Shown here in pieces: positions 35,851 to 45,528 of a DNA stretch of 64,000 nucleotides. Position 1 is the first letter of the stretch. Each line of letters opens with the position of its first letter. The stretch is from positions 8,038,605 through 8,102,604 of the forward strand of contig NZ_JAZHRV010000001.1 of the NCBI RefSeq assembly GCF_036924595.1. Reading direction: 5' to 3'. The stretch comes from Bradyrhizobium algeriense (GTDB lineage: Bacteria; Pseudomonadota; Alphaproteobacteria; Rhizobiales; Xanthobacteraceae). The notes beneath the pieces are model-generated. The model ran no database searches. It saw nothing but the letters and a program-made list of their open reading frames with translations, and was not told the DNA's origin. The translations under genes were made by a program, and so were the position numbers.

Positions 35851-37977
35851 CTACGCCGCCCGGATGTTCGACAGGAACGCGTCGATTTCCTCACGCAGCA
35901 CGTCGGCCTCGCGGCGCAGCGCGCCGGAGGCGGTCAGCACCTGGCCGGCCGCGGTTCCGGCCTGCGACGAGGCGCTGGAGACGCCGACGATGTTGGTGGA
36001 GACTTCGCTGGTGCCGCCGGCGGCGTGCTGGATGTTGCGCGCGATTTCGCGCGTCGCCGCACCCTGCTCCTCGACCGCGGCGGCGATCGCGGTGGTCACC
36101 TCGTTGATCTCGGCGATCGTGGTGCTGATGTTCCTGATCGCGGAGACTGCCGTCGTCGTCACCGTCTGCATGCTGACGATCTGCTGACGGATCTCGTCGG
36201 TGGCCTTCGCGGTCTGGTTGGCAAGGCTCTTCACCTCGGAAGCGACCACGGCGAATCCCCGTCCGGCATCGCCGGCGCGCGCGGCTTCGATGGTGGCGTT
36301 CAGCGCCAAGAGGTTGGTCTGCGAGGCGATGGTCTGGATCAGATCGACCACCACGCTGATCCGGGCGGCGTTGTCCGCAAGCCCCTGCATGGTGGCATCG
36401 GTCGCGCCGGCGTCGTCGACCGCCTTGCGGGCGATCTCCGCCGAGGTGATGACCTGGCGGCCGATTTCCTCGATCGAGGAGGACAATTCCTCGGTGCCCG
36501 ACGACACGGTCTGCACGTTGGCCGAAGTCTGCTCGGCGGCGGTCGCCACCGCGGTCACCAGTGCGCTCGATTGATCGGCGGTCGCCGACATGCTTTGCGC
36601 GGTCGATTGCATCGAGCCAGCCGCGGACGACAGGCTGTCGAGCGCGGTGCGAACGGTGGATTCGAACTCGACGATGCGCGCTTCCATGCGGTTGGCGCGC
36701 TCGGCCTTGGCGATGCGATCCTTGTCCTGCTCGGCGGAGAGCGCGCGGGTCTGGATCATGCTCTCGCGGAACACCTGCAGCGAATCCACCATGGCGCCGA
36801 TCTCGTCCTCCTGGTGGCTTTGATAGACCTCCGATTCGAGGTCGCCGCTGGACAGCAATTGCATCGAGCGCTGCAGGTTGCTGATCCGCCGCAGGATGTT
36901 GCGGCCGACATAGAGCCAGACGAACAGGATCGAACCGACCAGCGTCATGACGCCGAGGGCGAGCATGACCATGGTCCCGAACGAGATCTCCTGACGCGCC
37001 TGCCAGGCCGCGGCGTCGGTTTCCTTCTGCACGGCGTCGACCAGTTGCTGCACGCTGATGCCGAGGCCGACATTGAGCTTGCGGGTTTCCTCCAGAATGG
37101 TCTGGCCGTAATCGTCCGCATCCAGTTCCTGCTGGCGGACCTTGAAGACGCCCATCTTGCCGTCGGCAAGCGCCAGCAGGCTCAAGGTTGTGTTTTGAAC
37201 GGACCGCATCGCCGTGGTCTTGGGCAGCGCTTCGAGATTCGACTTCACGCGCGCCTGCGCGGTGCGGAAGTCCCGGGCGGTGGCTTCGAGCACATCGCCG
37301 CTGGTGGTCGAAAGCGCGGCGATCATGTCGAACGCCATGAGATTGCCGCTGGCGGCGATATCGGCGAGCTGGTCGGCGGTTTTGTGTGCCCGGATGGCTT
37401 CGGCCTGCGAGAAGTTGGGGGCCGCGTAGATGCTGTAGAGCTCGGTCTGCGCGTCGATGGCTGCAGGGCCGGCCGCGGCCACGAAGCGCCGCTGGGCCTT
37501 GCGCACCGCGTCGTAGAGCTTTTCGTGCTGGGCGCCCAGTTCGAGCCGCGCGCGCGCGGCCGAGCCGAGGCTCTTGATCACCTCATCGATGTTCTTCATG
37601 TTCTCGGTGAGCGCCGCAACGACCGCCTTGTCGGCACCGAGTTCGACGATCTCGCCGAGCTTCTGCAGCGCGACCGCCTGGGTTTCCTTCATTTTCCTGG
37701 TGCGATCGTTCAGCGCCTCCTCGCTGCGCGCAGCCAGCAGCGCCGGCCCCTGGCTGGCGAGGCTCGCGCTCTGCGCGGATAGCTGCAGGCTGGCGGCGAG
37801 ACGGGGGATATCCCGTCCGCTCAGATCGACCATGGTCCCGCCGAGCCGTCCGAGCATCAGGCCGGCGCCGGCGGAGATGACGATCGCCATGCCGGCGATG
37901 ACGGCGAAGGCGGCAAACAGACTGCCCCTGACGCCGAAGCGAAAACCCTTGAGCCGTGATTTGGATCGTGCCGACAT
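35851..37977 (-). CDS. Methyl-accepting chemotaxis protein
   Basis: This 708-residue transmembrane chemoreceptor has a cytoplasmic N-terminus and a first membrane helix ([21 protein letters not shown]). A periplasmic helical ligand domain of about 290 residues follows (TorS-like/4-helix type), then a second helix ([25 protein letters not shown]) and HAMP from about 360. The signalling domain has a hairpin tip containing [17 protein letters not shown]. No CheR-binding pentapeptide (xWxxF) ends the chain. No other chemotaxis gene is nearby, so it is an orphan receptor whose ligand is unknown. Confidence 0.93.
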   Translation of the reverse strand: MSARSKSRLKGFRFGVRGSLFAAFAVIAGMAIVISAGAGLMLGRLGGTMVDLSGRDIPRLAASLQLSAQSASLASQGPALLAARSEEALNDRTRKMKETQAVALQKLGEIVELGADKAVVAALTENMKNIDEVIKSLGSAARARLELGAQHEKLYDAVRKAQRRFVAAAGPAAIDAQTELYSIYAAPNFSQAEAIRAHKTADQLADIAASGNLMAFDMIAALSTTSGDVLEATARDFRTAQARVKSNLEALPKTTAMRSVQNTTLSLLALADGKMGVFKVRQQELDADDYGQTILEETRKLNVGLGISVQQLVDAVQKETDAAAWQARQEISFGTMVMLALGVMTLVGSILFVWLYVGRNILRRISNLQRSMQLLSSGDLESEVYQSHQEDEIGAMVDSLQVFRESMIQTRALSAEQDKDRIAKAERANRMEARIVEFESTVRTALDSLSSAAGSMQSTAQSMSATADQSSALVTAVATAAEQTSANVQTVSSGTEELSSSIEEIGRQVITSAEIARKAVDDAGATDATMQGLADNAARISVVVDLIQTIASQTNLLALNATIEAARAGDAGRGFAVVASEVKSLANQTAKATDEIRQQIVSMQTVTTTAVSAIRNISTTIAEINEVTTAIAAAVEEQGAATREIARNIQHAAGGTSEVSTNIVGVSSASSQAGTAAGQVLTASGALRREADVLREEIDAFLSNIRAA

Positions 37978-38145
37978 TTTCCCGCTGTCCCGTCTACGCT
38001 ACCTTGAGGTGTTTCCTCGCGGCAGTATCACGGTACCCGGTTAACAAGTTTGGAACCGGAAGGGCTTTCGCCGCATTTTTGACAGCGGATTGCTCGCTTT
38101 GATGGATTTTTTCCGTGAACCGGAAAGACGTTGGCCAAAAACAAA

Positions 38146-38169
38146 AAGGCCGGCGTGAAAGCCGGCCTT
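38146..38169 (-). terminator. Intrinsic terminator of the outer-membrane protein gene
   Basis: A 9-base stem (AAGGCCGGC / GCCGGCCTT) with a 6-base loop lies 24 bases past the gene's stop. On the minus strand it is followed by TTTTGTTTTTGG. Confidence 0.85.
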
Positions 38170-38192
38170 CCGCAATTCGCAGTTGAATGCGT

Positions 38193-38918
38193 TCAGTAGC
38201 GTGCAACCACCGGGCTTGCGAAGTTGAAGCGATAATTAACGCCGAGCTTCAGGGTGTGGTCGTCGGTGTGGAAGCTTCCGAACGGCGCCAGCGCGGCGGG
38301 GGTCACGAAGCGGGTGCTGCCGAAGTCGTAATACATGTACTCGCCTTTGACCGACCAGTTCGGGGCGACCATGTACTCGAGGCCGGTGCCGACGGTCCAG
38401 CCGTTGCTGTGGTTGCCATTGAGCAGGAAGGCGGTCGGAACGCCGCCCAGCGTCACCCTCTCGTTGTTGTCGGAATAGGCGTAACCGCCTTTGACATAGA
38501 CCAGGCCCGGACCCCAGGTGTAGCCGATGCGGGCCGTGATCGAGCCGAGGCCGCGCTGATCGTTGGTATAGACGTAGCCGCCGGGGAAGGTGGCGGTGAG
38601 ATTGCTCTTGCCGAGCCAGGAATACTGGCCCTCGGTGCCGAGCACCCAGTTCTGCGCGAACTGCCAATCCAGGCCGGCCTGAATGCCGCCGAGCACGCGG
38701 GCGCTGGAATCGCTCAGAACGGCGCCGTTGAAGTCGTTGCTGCCGCTGAAGGCGCCGCCAACATGGCCGCCGATGTAGAAGCCGGTCCAGTTGTAGAGCG
38801 GCGCCGCATAGACCGGCGCCTTGTTGTAGTAGGGGCGCGCGCCGAGATCGGCGCCGGTGGCGGGCGCGGCGGCGGTGAGGGCTGCGAAGGCCACGAGGGC
38901 TGCGAGGATCTTCTTCAT
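38193..38918 (-). CDS. Outer-membrane beta-barrel protein (Omp25/RopB-like)
   Basis: This 241-residue protein has a signal peptide (MKKILAALVAFAALTAAAPATGADL) followed by a short lead with YNWTGFYIGGHVGGAF, the usual opening of Omp25/Omp31-type porin-fold proteins. Strands in the 8-stranded barrel pattern continue (ARIGYTWGPGLVYVKGGYAYSD; WSVKGEYMYYDFGSTRF) to HTLKLGVNYRFNF. These are abundant outer-membrane proteins of Rhizobiales. The frame opens at 38993; the ATG at 38918 follows a GGAGACC site. Confidence 0.9.
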   Translation of the reverse strand: MKKILAALVAFAALTAAAPATGADLGARPYYNKAPVYAAPLYNWTGFYIGGHVGGAFSGSNDFNGAVLSDSSARVLGGIQAGLDWQFAQNWVLGTEGQYSWLGKSNLTATFPGGYVYTNDQRGLGSITARIGYTWGPGLVYVKGGYAYSDNNERVTLGGVPTAFLLNGNHSNGWTVGTGLEYMVAPNWSVKGEYMYYDFGSTRFVTPAALAPFGSFHTDDHTLKLGVNYRFNFASPVVARY

Positions 38919-39141
38919 TATGTTGGTCTCCGAAAACCGTTCGGCGACACCCTCGTGCGGGGCGCCTTCCATGCCCACGCACATAGACGGCATTTGACTA
39001 AAATGCTGTCACTTGGAAGCGACAGCGGATACGAACCCAACCCATTGGCAGACAAACGTTTTTTGTACTTAATGAAGGCCTAATCAAAGGTTAGGAAAGG
39101 CTTAATTTTCAGGCCCGTTCGGGCCTCCCGGCAAGCTTTGC

Positions 39142-39462
39142 TTAACCAATGCGGCGTCGCACGTCGCCGCGCATCTGTTCGCGGAAGGCCTGCCGGCGGG
39201 CGGGGCGGTCCTTCACCGGGACGTCGTGGCGGTCGAACACGTTGAACATTTCGAGGATCGGATAGTGGTCGCTGGCCATCGCCAGGATGCGCAGCAGCTC
39301 CGCCACAGGCCCGGTCGGCCCGGTGACCTCCCATCGGCGGATGGTGTCGGCGCCATCGGCAGCCGGCAGCCCGCAGAGTTTGGCCATGTCGGCCACCGAC
39401 AGCGGCTGGCCGATGGCCTCACCGAGATGCTGGCGAAGTTTCTTCAATTCCGCTCCGGTCAC
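39142..39462 (-). CDS. Small helix-turn-helix-like protein
   Basis: This 106-residue protein begins with GTG after a GGAGAAG site. Its opening (MTGAELKKLRQHLGEAIG) and the pattern SVADMAKLCGLPAADGADTIRRWEVTG look like an XRE-type DNA-binding domain. Glycine- and proline-rich turns and a basic tail (DVRRRIG) follow. It is divergent from a small membrane-protein gene 101 bases away. The target is unknown. Confidence 0.72.
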   Translation of the reverse strand: MTGAELKKLRQHLGEAIGQPLSVADMAKLCGLPAADGADTIRRWEVTGPTGPVAELLRILAMASDHYPILEMFNVFDRHDVPVKDRPARRQAFREQMRGDVRRRIG

Positions 39463-39563
39463 GGCTTCTCCGTCTCAAATCGACATCTGTGAAGTACGTC
39501 ACATACGGCTTCGAGGGTCGGGGCTATACGCAATGCATAAGGTTTCCTGATGAGGAGGCAACC

Positions 39564-39797
39564 ATGCGCCAATTACTCGAGAGCCTTACCCCCGAGGCCC
39601 GCCAGATCTACTGGAAATGGGTCGGCGGCATGTTCGCACTTTATGTCGTGCTGCTGTTCGCCGCGGCAGGTGTATTCATGGGTCACGAATCATCGCGCAA
39701 GCTGGCGCAGCAACCGGTCACGACTGTGGCCATCGACGGCAAGTCGCGCTCCATCGGCGAGATCGCGGCGCCGCTGCGGCAAGCCGCGCGGTATTGA
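39564..39797 (+). CDS. Small single-pass membrane protein
   Basis: This 77-residue protein has a polar N-terminus (MRQLLESLTPEARQIYWKW), one membrane helix (GMFALYVVLLFAAAGVFMG) and a short extracytoplasmic tail. The ATG at 39564 has a strong GAGGAGG site, and the earlier in-frame start at 39489 does not. It converges, at five bases, on the beta-glucosidase gene. The function is unknown. Confidence 0.72.
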   Translation: MRQLLESLTPEARQIYWKWVGGMFALYVVLLFAAAGVFMGHESSRKLAQQPVTTVAIDGKSRSIGEIAAPLRQAARY

Positions 39798-39802
39798 AGT
39801 AT

Positions 39803-41266
39803 TCAGACGCCGATCGCATTCCGCGCGACGACGTCGCGATAGAAGGCGACGCTCAGTTTCGGCGTCCGGCGCTGCGTCTCGAAGTCGACGTGATAAAGCC
39901 CGAAGCGCTGCTTATAGCCGAAGATCCATTCGAAATTATCCATCAGGCTCCAGAGGAAATAGCCGCGGACCGGCACGCCCTCCGACGTCGCGCGCTGCAA
40001 CTGCCTGAGATAATTGCGCAGGTACATGATGCGATCGAGGTCGTAGACCTGGCCGTCGGCGCGCAGCTTGTCCTCCGACGAGGTGCCGTTCTCGCTGATG
40101 TAGATCGTCTTGATATTCCAGACCTTCGCCGCCAGCCGCGGCGCCCAGTAGATCGTCTCCGGTCCGACGCGCAGCCATTCCGAATCCATATGCGGGAACG
40201 AGGCCGGGAACGGCAGCACGTGCCAGCCCGGCGCCTTGTCGGAAGCGGCGATGTAGAACTGCGGCGCGTAGATGTTGAGGCCGACGAAATCATTGGGTGA
40301 GGAAATGATCTTGAGTTCTTCGGCGGTAAATTTCGGCGCATTGTTGCCCGCGAACTGAAGAAATCCGTCGGTGTATCTGCCCTCCAGGATGACGCCGAGG
40401 AGGCCTGAGTTCAATTCGCGCGTCGCCGTCTCGGCGGCGCGAACGTTTTCGGGTGTGTCGAATGCCGGCACGCAAGCCGCGATGTTTTCGGCCGGACCCA
40501 CTCTGGTGCCCGCGCGCCCGTGCGCGCGGATCGCCTGCACGGCGAGGCCGTGCGCCAGCGCCACATGGTGGCGGACCTGATTGACGTCTGCGTCCGGCAG
40601 TTTGAGGCCGGGGGCATCGATGCCCCATCCATAGCCGAAATTCACGAACCTTCCGGCTTCGTTGATCGTGAAGATCGACCTGACGCGATCAGTGATACGC
40701 GCTGCCACGTGGGCGGCATAATCGCCGAATGCCTTTGACGTTTCGCTGGATCGCCAGCCGCCCACTTTGTCCTCGAGCGCTTGCGGCAGATCCCAGTGAT
40801 ACAGCGTCGCGTATGGCTCGATGCCCTGCTTCAGCAACTCGTCGATGAGGCGGTCGTAGAAGTCGAGGCCCTTGGGGTTCGGCTTGCCCGTTCCGTCCGG
40901 AAACACCCGCGGCCACGCGATCGAAAACCGGTAGGCCTTTGCGCCGAGCTCGCGGATCAGGCCGACGTCTTCCTTGTAGCGGTGGTAGTGATCGTTGGCG
41001 AAATCGCCCGTGGTACCGTCCCCGATCTTGCCGGGAGTATGCGCGAACGTGTCCCAGATCGAGCGGCCGCGGCCGTCTGCGTTCACGGCGCCCTCGATCT
41101 GGTAGGCCGAGGTGGCGGTGCCCCACAAGAAGTCTTTTGGAAAACTCGCAGGCCCCGGCCGCTCGGGTGCCGCTTGCGCGGCGACGTCGGCCGGCGCCGC
41201 GGCGATGCCGAGCGCAGACAAGCCTGCAAGCTTTGCAAAATGCCGACGCGAGAATTTTCCGAACAT
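39803..41266 (-). CDS. Tat-exported GH1 family beta-glucosidase
   Basis: This 487-residue glycosidase begins with a twin-arginine signal (SRRHFAKLAGLSALGIAAA). The GH1 barrel shows FLWGTATSAYQIEGAVNADGRG, RFSIAWPRVFPDG and YHWDLPQALED. The acid/base glutamate is in TINEAGRF and the nucleophile glutamate in YISENGTSSED; the family normally has NEP where this has NEA. The ATG at 41266 was chosen because a GGAG lies six bases before it; the ATG at 41272 directly abuts that GGAG. It begins 12 bases after the GH16 gene, so both exported enzymes share an operon and probably act in sequence on a beta-glucan. Confidence 0.9.
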   Translation of the reverse strand: MFGKFSRRHFAKLAGLSALGIAAAPADVAAQAAPERPGPASFPKDFLWGTATSAYQIEGAVNADGRGRSIWDTFAHTPGKIGDGTTGDFANDHYHRYKEDVGLIRELGAKAYRFSIAWPRVFPDGTGKPNPKGLDFYDRLIDELLKQGIEPYATLYHWDLPQALEDKVGGWRSSETSKAFGDYAAHVAARITDRVRSIFTINEAGRFVNFGYGWGIDAPGLKLPDADVNQVRHHVALAHGLAVQAIRAHGRAGTRVGPAENIAACVPAFDTPENVRAAETATRELNSGLLGVILEGRYTDGFLQFAGNNAPKFTAEELKIISSPNDFVGLNIYAPQFYIAASDKAPGWHVLPFPASFPHMDSEWLRVGPETIYWAPRLAAKVWNIKTIYISENGTSSEDKLRADGQVYDLDRIMYLRNYLRQLQRATSEGVPVRGYFLWSLMDNFEWIFGYKQRFGLYHVDFETQRRTPKLSVAFYRDVVARNAIGV

Positions 41267-41278
41267 CGTCATCTCCGG

Positions 41279-42313
41279 TCAGCGTTCGTCGATTTGATAG
41301 GCGGATATCCGGTCGATCTCGAATGCGACAATATTGGGAGATTCGCCATCGACGAACCCCACGCCCTCGAGAGTCTTCGTGCCCATCGCAAGGTTCACGA
41401 TCATGTACATGGGGTCGTGGAAGCCGACCGGGACCTTGATCTCGGAGACCGGCTGGCGGTCGATGAAATAGGTGATGCGATCCGGCTGCCACAGCACGCC
41501 GTAGTCGTGGAACGCGGTCGGAGCGTCCGGCACAATGAAGTCAAACCCGCAGCGTTCCACGCGCTGCGTCTCCGGTATTCGCCAATGCGTCGTCATCACG
41601 ATGTCACCGGGCCGTTGCCCGCGGCCCTCCATGATATCGACTTCCGGCGGCCAGCCACCGTCATCGGCGAGCATCCAGAACGCCGGCCACACGCCGACGC
41701 CGACCGGTATCTTGGCGCGCATTTCGAAGTAGCCGAACTTCTGGGAAAACCGGCTCTGCGTCGTCAGGATGCCCGAGATATATTCATTGTCGAACAGCAC
41801 GGTCTTGAGCGAAGGCGGGGTGCGGCTGGCTGTGATTGAGAGAATGCCGTCTTTGACATTGAACGGATCGAGGCCGAGCGGCGTTGTTTCCCGCCCGCCA
41901 TAACGCGGATCGACATAGATCTGCTGTTCGCCGTTGTAGGTGCTCTTGCGCCTGAAGTCGGAGCCCTCGCCGCCCCAATAGCGCGCTTCCGGCCAGGCAG
42001 CGCCGCCGGCGTAGTACGGCGCCCATCTGGCGTCCAGCAGCGGATGCGCGTCGAAATCGTCGTGGAAGGTCCGGTGCAGCGATACCGATGCGAACGATGC
42101 GGGGTTCGGCGCCTCGACGCGGCGGCATTTTTCGCCGAGGATGTCGGTTGCGACCTGCAGCGTGAGTTTGGCTGTCGCGCCGGCGAGATCGACCTGCGCG
42201 AACGCCGGGCCGGCGAACAGGCAGCCGATCGAAACCAAAGGGTACAGCACCAGGGCGTACAGCGCCAATCTCTCTGTTCCCGGCTCGCTTCGGCACGACA
42301 GGCGATCATTCAC
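41279..42313 (-). CDS. Exported GH16 family glycoside hydrolase
   Basis: This protein of about 344 residues has a signal peptide hydrophobic core (LALYALVLYPLVSIGCLFAG, cleavage near AFA) and a lectin-like GH16 domain with FGYFEMRAKIPVGVGVWPAFW and the catalytic EVDIMEG (two glutamates flanking the aspartate). GH16 enzymes cut beta-1,3/1,4-glucans, agar-type galactans or succinoglycan (ExoK). A GTG at 42364 opens the frame 17 codons earlier but lacks a ribosome site; the GTG at 42313 has GAGGG nine bases upstream. The downstream GH1 gene is in the same operon. Confidence 0.87.
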   Translation of the reverse strand: MNDRLSCRSEPGTERLALYALVLYPLVSIGCLFAGPAFAQVDLAGATAKLTLQVATDILGEKCRRVEAPNPASFASVSLHRTFHDDFDAHPLLDARWAPYYAGGAAWPEARYWGGEGSDFRRKSTYNGEQQIYVDPRYGGRETTPLGLDPFNVKDGILSITASRTPPSLKTVLFDNEYISGILTTQSRFSQKFGYFEMRAKIPVGVGVWPAFWMLADDGGWPPEVDIMEGRGQRPGDIVMTTHWRIPETQRVERCGFDFIVPDAPTAFHDYGVLWQPDRITYFIDRQPVSEIKVPVGFHDPMYMIVNLAMGTKTLEGVGFVDGESPNIVAFEIDRISAYQIDER

Positions 42314-42564
42314 GGACGTTGCCCTCGGTCTGACGATCCTTCGGAACACGACCGACGTACTCACCTGTTTGAGGTACGTAGTTATACGTGGAGGCTGCTT
42401 AACGGCAAGGTAGCCAAGTTTGATGTTGATTAAAATGCTTGATGCGATGGCGCCGAGTGCGGAACTCGGTCGTCCGAACCAATAGTAAAAGAGTTCATTT
42501 TCTTTTCAATGCTTCAATTTTAAAGGGCAGATACCTCAATAGTACCGGGTACGGAAGTTTTTGG

Positions 42565-43605
42565 ATGCTCGTCTATTTTGTCACAGACGAACCGACGAAG
42601 TTACCGGCGATTCGCGCGATGCTCGAACCGCAACACGCCGTGGTTCCCTGGGTGCTGGGCGGCGACGGCACCGGGATCAGGTCGCATGGCGTGCTGATGG
42701 TCGACATTGACCTGCGGCAGATGACGCGCGTCGATCAGCTCAGGGTCATTTTGCAAAACCTCGCCCGCATTCCCGAGAAGCTGTTCGTCGTTCACAATCT
42801 CTCCCGCTCGATGGTTGCGCAGGCCTATGCCCTCGGCGCGACCGCGATCATTTCACGCCCCAAGGAAGCCATTCTCAAGGTCACGCAGATCGAGGCGGCG
42901 GAAGCCGCCGAGGAAGATAAGGCTGCGGATCCGACATTGCAGATGGGCGAAGGCGTGGCAGCCTTCGCCTCGATGTTTTCGGATGTGCGCCGTGGCAGGC
43001 CGCTGAAGCTTGTCGATGCGAAGCGTGCGACGTCGAAGATCATCGCCCGTGTCGGGCAGGATGGACTCTCGACATGGCTCGACGAGGTGCGGCGCTATCA
43101 CGAGGGCACGTTTCAGCACTGCCTGCTGGTGACCGGTGTTGCGGTCGCCTTCGGCCTGGATGTCGGGTTCTCCGGCGGCGACGTCTCGCGGCTCGGAATC
43201 GCGGCGACCCTCCACGACATCGGGAAGGCGCGCATTCCGCTGTCGATCCTGGACAAGCCGGGCCGCCTCGACCCCGAGGAGGAGGAGATCATCCGGCGTC
43301 ATCCCGTGATCGGACATGATCTGCTAAAGGGCGTAGCGGGCATCAGCCCGGAAATTCTTGATGGCGTGCGGCATCATCACGAATATCTCGATGGCTCCGG
43401 CTATCCGGATGGACTGGCGGGCTCGCAGATTTCCGATCTGGTCAGGTTGCTGACGATCTCGGATATCTTCGCAGCACTTGTCGAGTCCAGGCCATACCGG
43501 CCGCCAATGGCGCGGCAGGACGCCTACCAGATCCTCTGCGGCATGGAGGGCAAGCTGGAGGGAGCGCTGGTCAGGGCGTTCCGGAAAGTGGCGCTGGCGG
43601 GGTGA
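42565..43605 (+). CDS. HD-GYP domain cyclic-di-GMP phosphodiesterase-like protein
   Basis: This 346-residue cytoplasmic protein has an N-terminal part of about 115 residues like a degenerate receiver (LVYFVTDEPTKLPAIRAML; VLMVDIDLRQM), a linker, and a C-terminal HD-GYP domain. The HD motif is in TLHDIGKARIP, and the HHEYLDGSGYPDGL segment holds the further metal histidines and the GYP. Such proteins degrade c-di-GMP to GMP. The frame opens at 42439 but the ATG at 42565 follows GGAAG. No kinase is adjacent. Confidence 0.9.
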   Translation: MLVYFVTDEPTKLPAIRAMLEPQHAVVPWVLGGDGTGIRSHGVLMVDIDLRQMTRVDQLRVILQNLARIPEKLFVVHNLSRSMVAQAYALGATAIISRPKEAILKVTQIEAAEAAEEDKAADPTLQMGEGVAAFASMFSDVRRGRPLKLVDAKRATSKIIARVGQDGLSTWLDEVRRYHEGTFQHCLLVTGVAVAFGLDVGFSGGDVSRLGIAATLHDIGKARIPLSILDKPGRLDPEEEEIIRRHPVIGHDLLKGVAGISPEILDGVRHHHEYLDGSGYPDGLAGSQISDLVRLLTISDIFAALVESRPYRPPMARQDAYQILCGMEGKLEGALVRAFRKVALAG

Positions 43606-43959
43606 ACGGCACCTGCCGACGCTCCATGCGGAGGTGATCGCGATCTCGGGCAGGTTTCCCAACTGAGGCGGGCCATTTCATTGGAAGGGGACGGCGCTGC
43701 CAGACAGGGTTGAGGGGCAACCCTTCCGCTGAAATCGTTGAGTTTTTTCGCTTCGCGGCGCCGCATTAAGGGGTCGCCTTACCTTTACTGGCGCGGCGCG
43801 TTAGGGTACTCAGCAAGTGTCGTATCCAAGAACGCCGTTCAAAGCCGGCACGATGAAAGTGGAGTTGGTGTCGGCGCAACGCAGAAGACATTCCTGCCAA
43901 AGACATTCCTGCCAAAGGCATTCCAGCAAAGCTGCGTCGTCTGAGGGAGGAAGTTTCTC
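43606..43959. other. Intergenic region with a short tandem repeat
   Basis: The 354 bases upstream of the Crp/Fnr gene contain no convincing gene. They contain the tandem repeat noted at 43887-43930 and probably the regulator's promoter. Confidence 0.55.
43887..43930 (+). repeat. Short tandem repeat, 15-base unit
   Basis: Two identical copies of GACATTCCTGCCAAA are followed by a degenerate third (GGCATTCCAGCAAA). They lie about 30 bases before the Crp/Fnr start and could be slippage products or a repeated binding site. Confidence 0.85.
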
Positions 43960-44727
43960 GTGATGGGAGTTCCGGCGAGCGCCGGTAATCGTCTTCTCAA
44001 CGCGTTGCCGCCGGCAGACCTCGCGCTGCTCGCCCCTCATCTTCAGAAGGTGTCGCTCGAACAGAACGCCGTGGTGATACGAGCGGGAGATCGACGCGAC
44101 CATGTTTACTTTCCCCATAGCGGTGCCATCTCCTTCATGCTCGGCCTTCCGAACGGAGAAACGATCGCAACTGCGGTAATCGGGCGCGAGGGAGCGATCG
44201 GCTCATTATCGGTGCTGGGACCCTCTTTCATGTCGTCGGTGACCGCGGTCGTGCGGGTGGGCGGCACCGCATCGCAAATCTCCGTGTCGCGGTTTCATGC
44301 AGCCTACATGAAGAGCGGCGCCATCAGACATGTGGTCGAGGCGCACACGAGGTCGATACTCATGCAGTTCCAGCACGTCTCAGCCTGCAACGGACTGCAC
44401 TCGGTCGAGGCCCGCATGGCCCACTGGCTGCTTCACCTGCACGATCGAACCGAGGACAACAACATCCTACCATTAACGCAAGAGACGCTTTCGCAGTTGC
44501 TCGGGGTCCGACGAACGACCGTGACGCAGGTGATTGCCAAACTCCGCGCCTTAGGTGCCATCAGATCCGCTCGACGGGGCTTGGTCGAAATCGACAGGGC
44601 GCGGCTCGAGGAAGCAACCTGTGAATGCTACGACATCATACGCGGTGCAACAGATCGGATCGTCCCACATGAAGTCGTGGGGGCGCATCCGCATTTTGCG
44701 TCGGCCGACAAACTCCACCGTGCATGA
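43960..44727 (+). CDS. Crp/Fnr-family transcriptional regulator
   Basis: This 255-residue regulator has a cyclic-nucleotide-binding-like beta roll (LEQNAVVIRAGDRRDHVYFPHSG), a long dimer helix, and a winged HTH (LTQETLSQLLGVRRTTVTQVIAKLRALGAI). The roll lacks the cysteine cluster of Fnr and the exact cAMP-binding RxS of Crp, so the signal is unknown. Two starts are possible: GTG 43960, nine bases after GGAGG, and ATG 43963. It has no clear partner; the HD-GYP gene lies upstream. Confidence 0.9.
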   Translation: MMGVPASAGNRLLNALPPADLALLAPHLQKVSLEQNAVVIRAGDRRDHVYFPHSGAISFMLGLPNGETIATAVIGREGAIGSLSVLGPSFMSSVTAVVRVGGTASQISVSRFHAAYMKSGAIRHVVEAHTRSILMQFQHVSACNGLHSVEARMAHWLLHLHDRTEDNNILPLTQETLSQLLGVRRTTVTQVIAKLRALGAIRSARRGLVEIDRARLEEATCECYDIIRGATDRIVPHEVVGAHPHFASADKLHRA

Positions 44728-44863
44728 TGGTTTTCAACCTTACATAAGCTCCTGCAGACGGCCACGACGACGCTCAAGAAATCGCAACGTTTTCGAGGGA
44801 AGCGAATGACCACCGCAAACCCGACGCGCCGAGGCCTTGTGGCTGATGGTCAAGAGGAAAAAC

Positions 44864-44938
44864 TGGTGCTGCCAGACAGGATTGAACTGTCGACCTCTCC
44901 ATTACCAATGGAGTGCTCTACCACTGAGCTACGGCAGC
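44864..44938 (-). tRNA. tRNA-Thr (anticodon GGU)
   Basis: The minus strand gives a full cloverleaf: acceptor GCTGCCG/TGGCAGC, the D-arm TAGCTCAGTGGTAGAGC, anticodon stem CTCCA/TGGAG with loop TTGGTAA (anticodon GGT), the T-arm GTTCAATCC, and an encoded CCA end at 44864-44866. Confidence 0.96.
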
Positions 44939-45528
44939 ATGCCCGGTATCGGGAATCGACCCAAATGGCCGCCCACTAGGCGGCCGGTTCTTGCCACAAG
45001 GGCCCCTCTGGCGCAAGCGCGCGGGCGGGCCGGAAAGGGCTCAAAATCGTCAAAAACCGGCGCTGAGGATAGCGACATCAGGCAATTCGACAAGTTTGGG
45101 CCTTACTCTGGTTCCCGATCTCGTCCGGACTGCGGGTCGCGCAGGCCGTCGAATATTTGTGGCGTAAGCCGCCTGGTCTCCAACTCGCTCCAATTTCTCG
45201 TGATGCCCGGTCCAATCCCGGGCATGCTGCCTCTCATGGGTCCACGCCCTACCAGGTCTTGCGTTTTCGGATGATGTAAGGCCCATTCCTACCTTGCATG
45301 GGGTTGTTTTCGCAATTTTGAGTCCGGTGCAGCGATGCACCTACCGCCGCATTCCGAGGAATTCGAGGGCATCGATCAGCTCGATCCGGCCTCGGTGAAA
45401 GAGCTGTTCGGCCGAATCGCCCGATGTGCCGGGCGCATGATTGCAGTATGAATGGTCGAACCCCGCCATCTTCCGGCGATGGCGTCCGCTGACGTCGTTT
45501 CGATCAAGGCGTGTTCGACGGACTGACG
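44939..45528. other. Intergenic region between tRNA-Thr and a small gene
   Basis: About 590 bases. Small open frames on both strands lack ribosome sites or recognisable domains. A short hairpin (ATGCCCGG-TCCAAT-CCGGGCAT) is at about 45202-45223. A 42-residue minus-strand frame ending at 45341 with a GGAAG site is conceivable but unsupported. The region should carry the tRNA promoter. Confidence 0.5.

Noticed and set aside
36025..37782. 585-codon plus-strand open frame
   Set aside because: Antisense shadow of the chemoreceptor gene; no domain or start signal.
43887..43930. Possible CRISPR-like repeats
   Set aside because: The units are directly adjacent with no spacers and only three copies.
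44864..44938. tRNA-Thr as an attachment site for an integrated element
   Set aside because: No integrase and no duplicated tRNA end are present in the window.
45050..45340. 96-codon minus-strand frame after tRNA-Thr
   Set aside because: No ribosome site and no recognisable pattern; composition is like non-coding GC-rich DNA.
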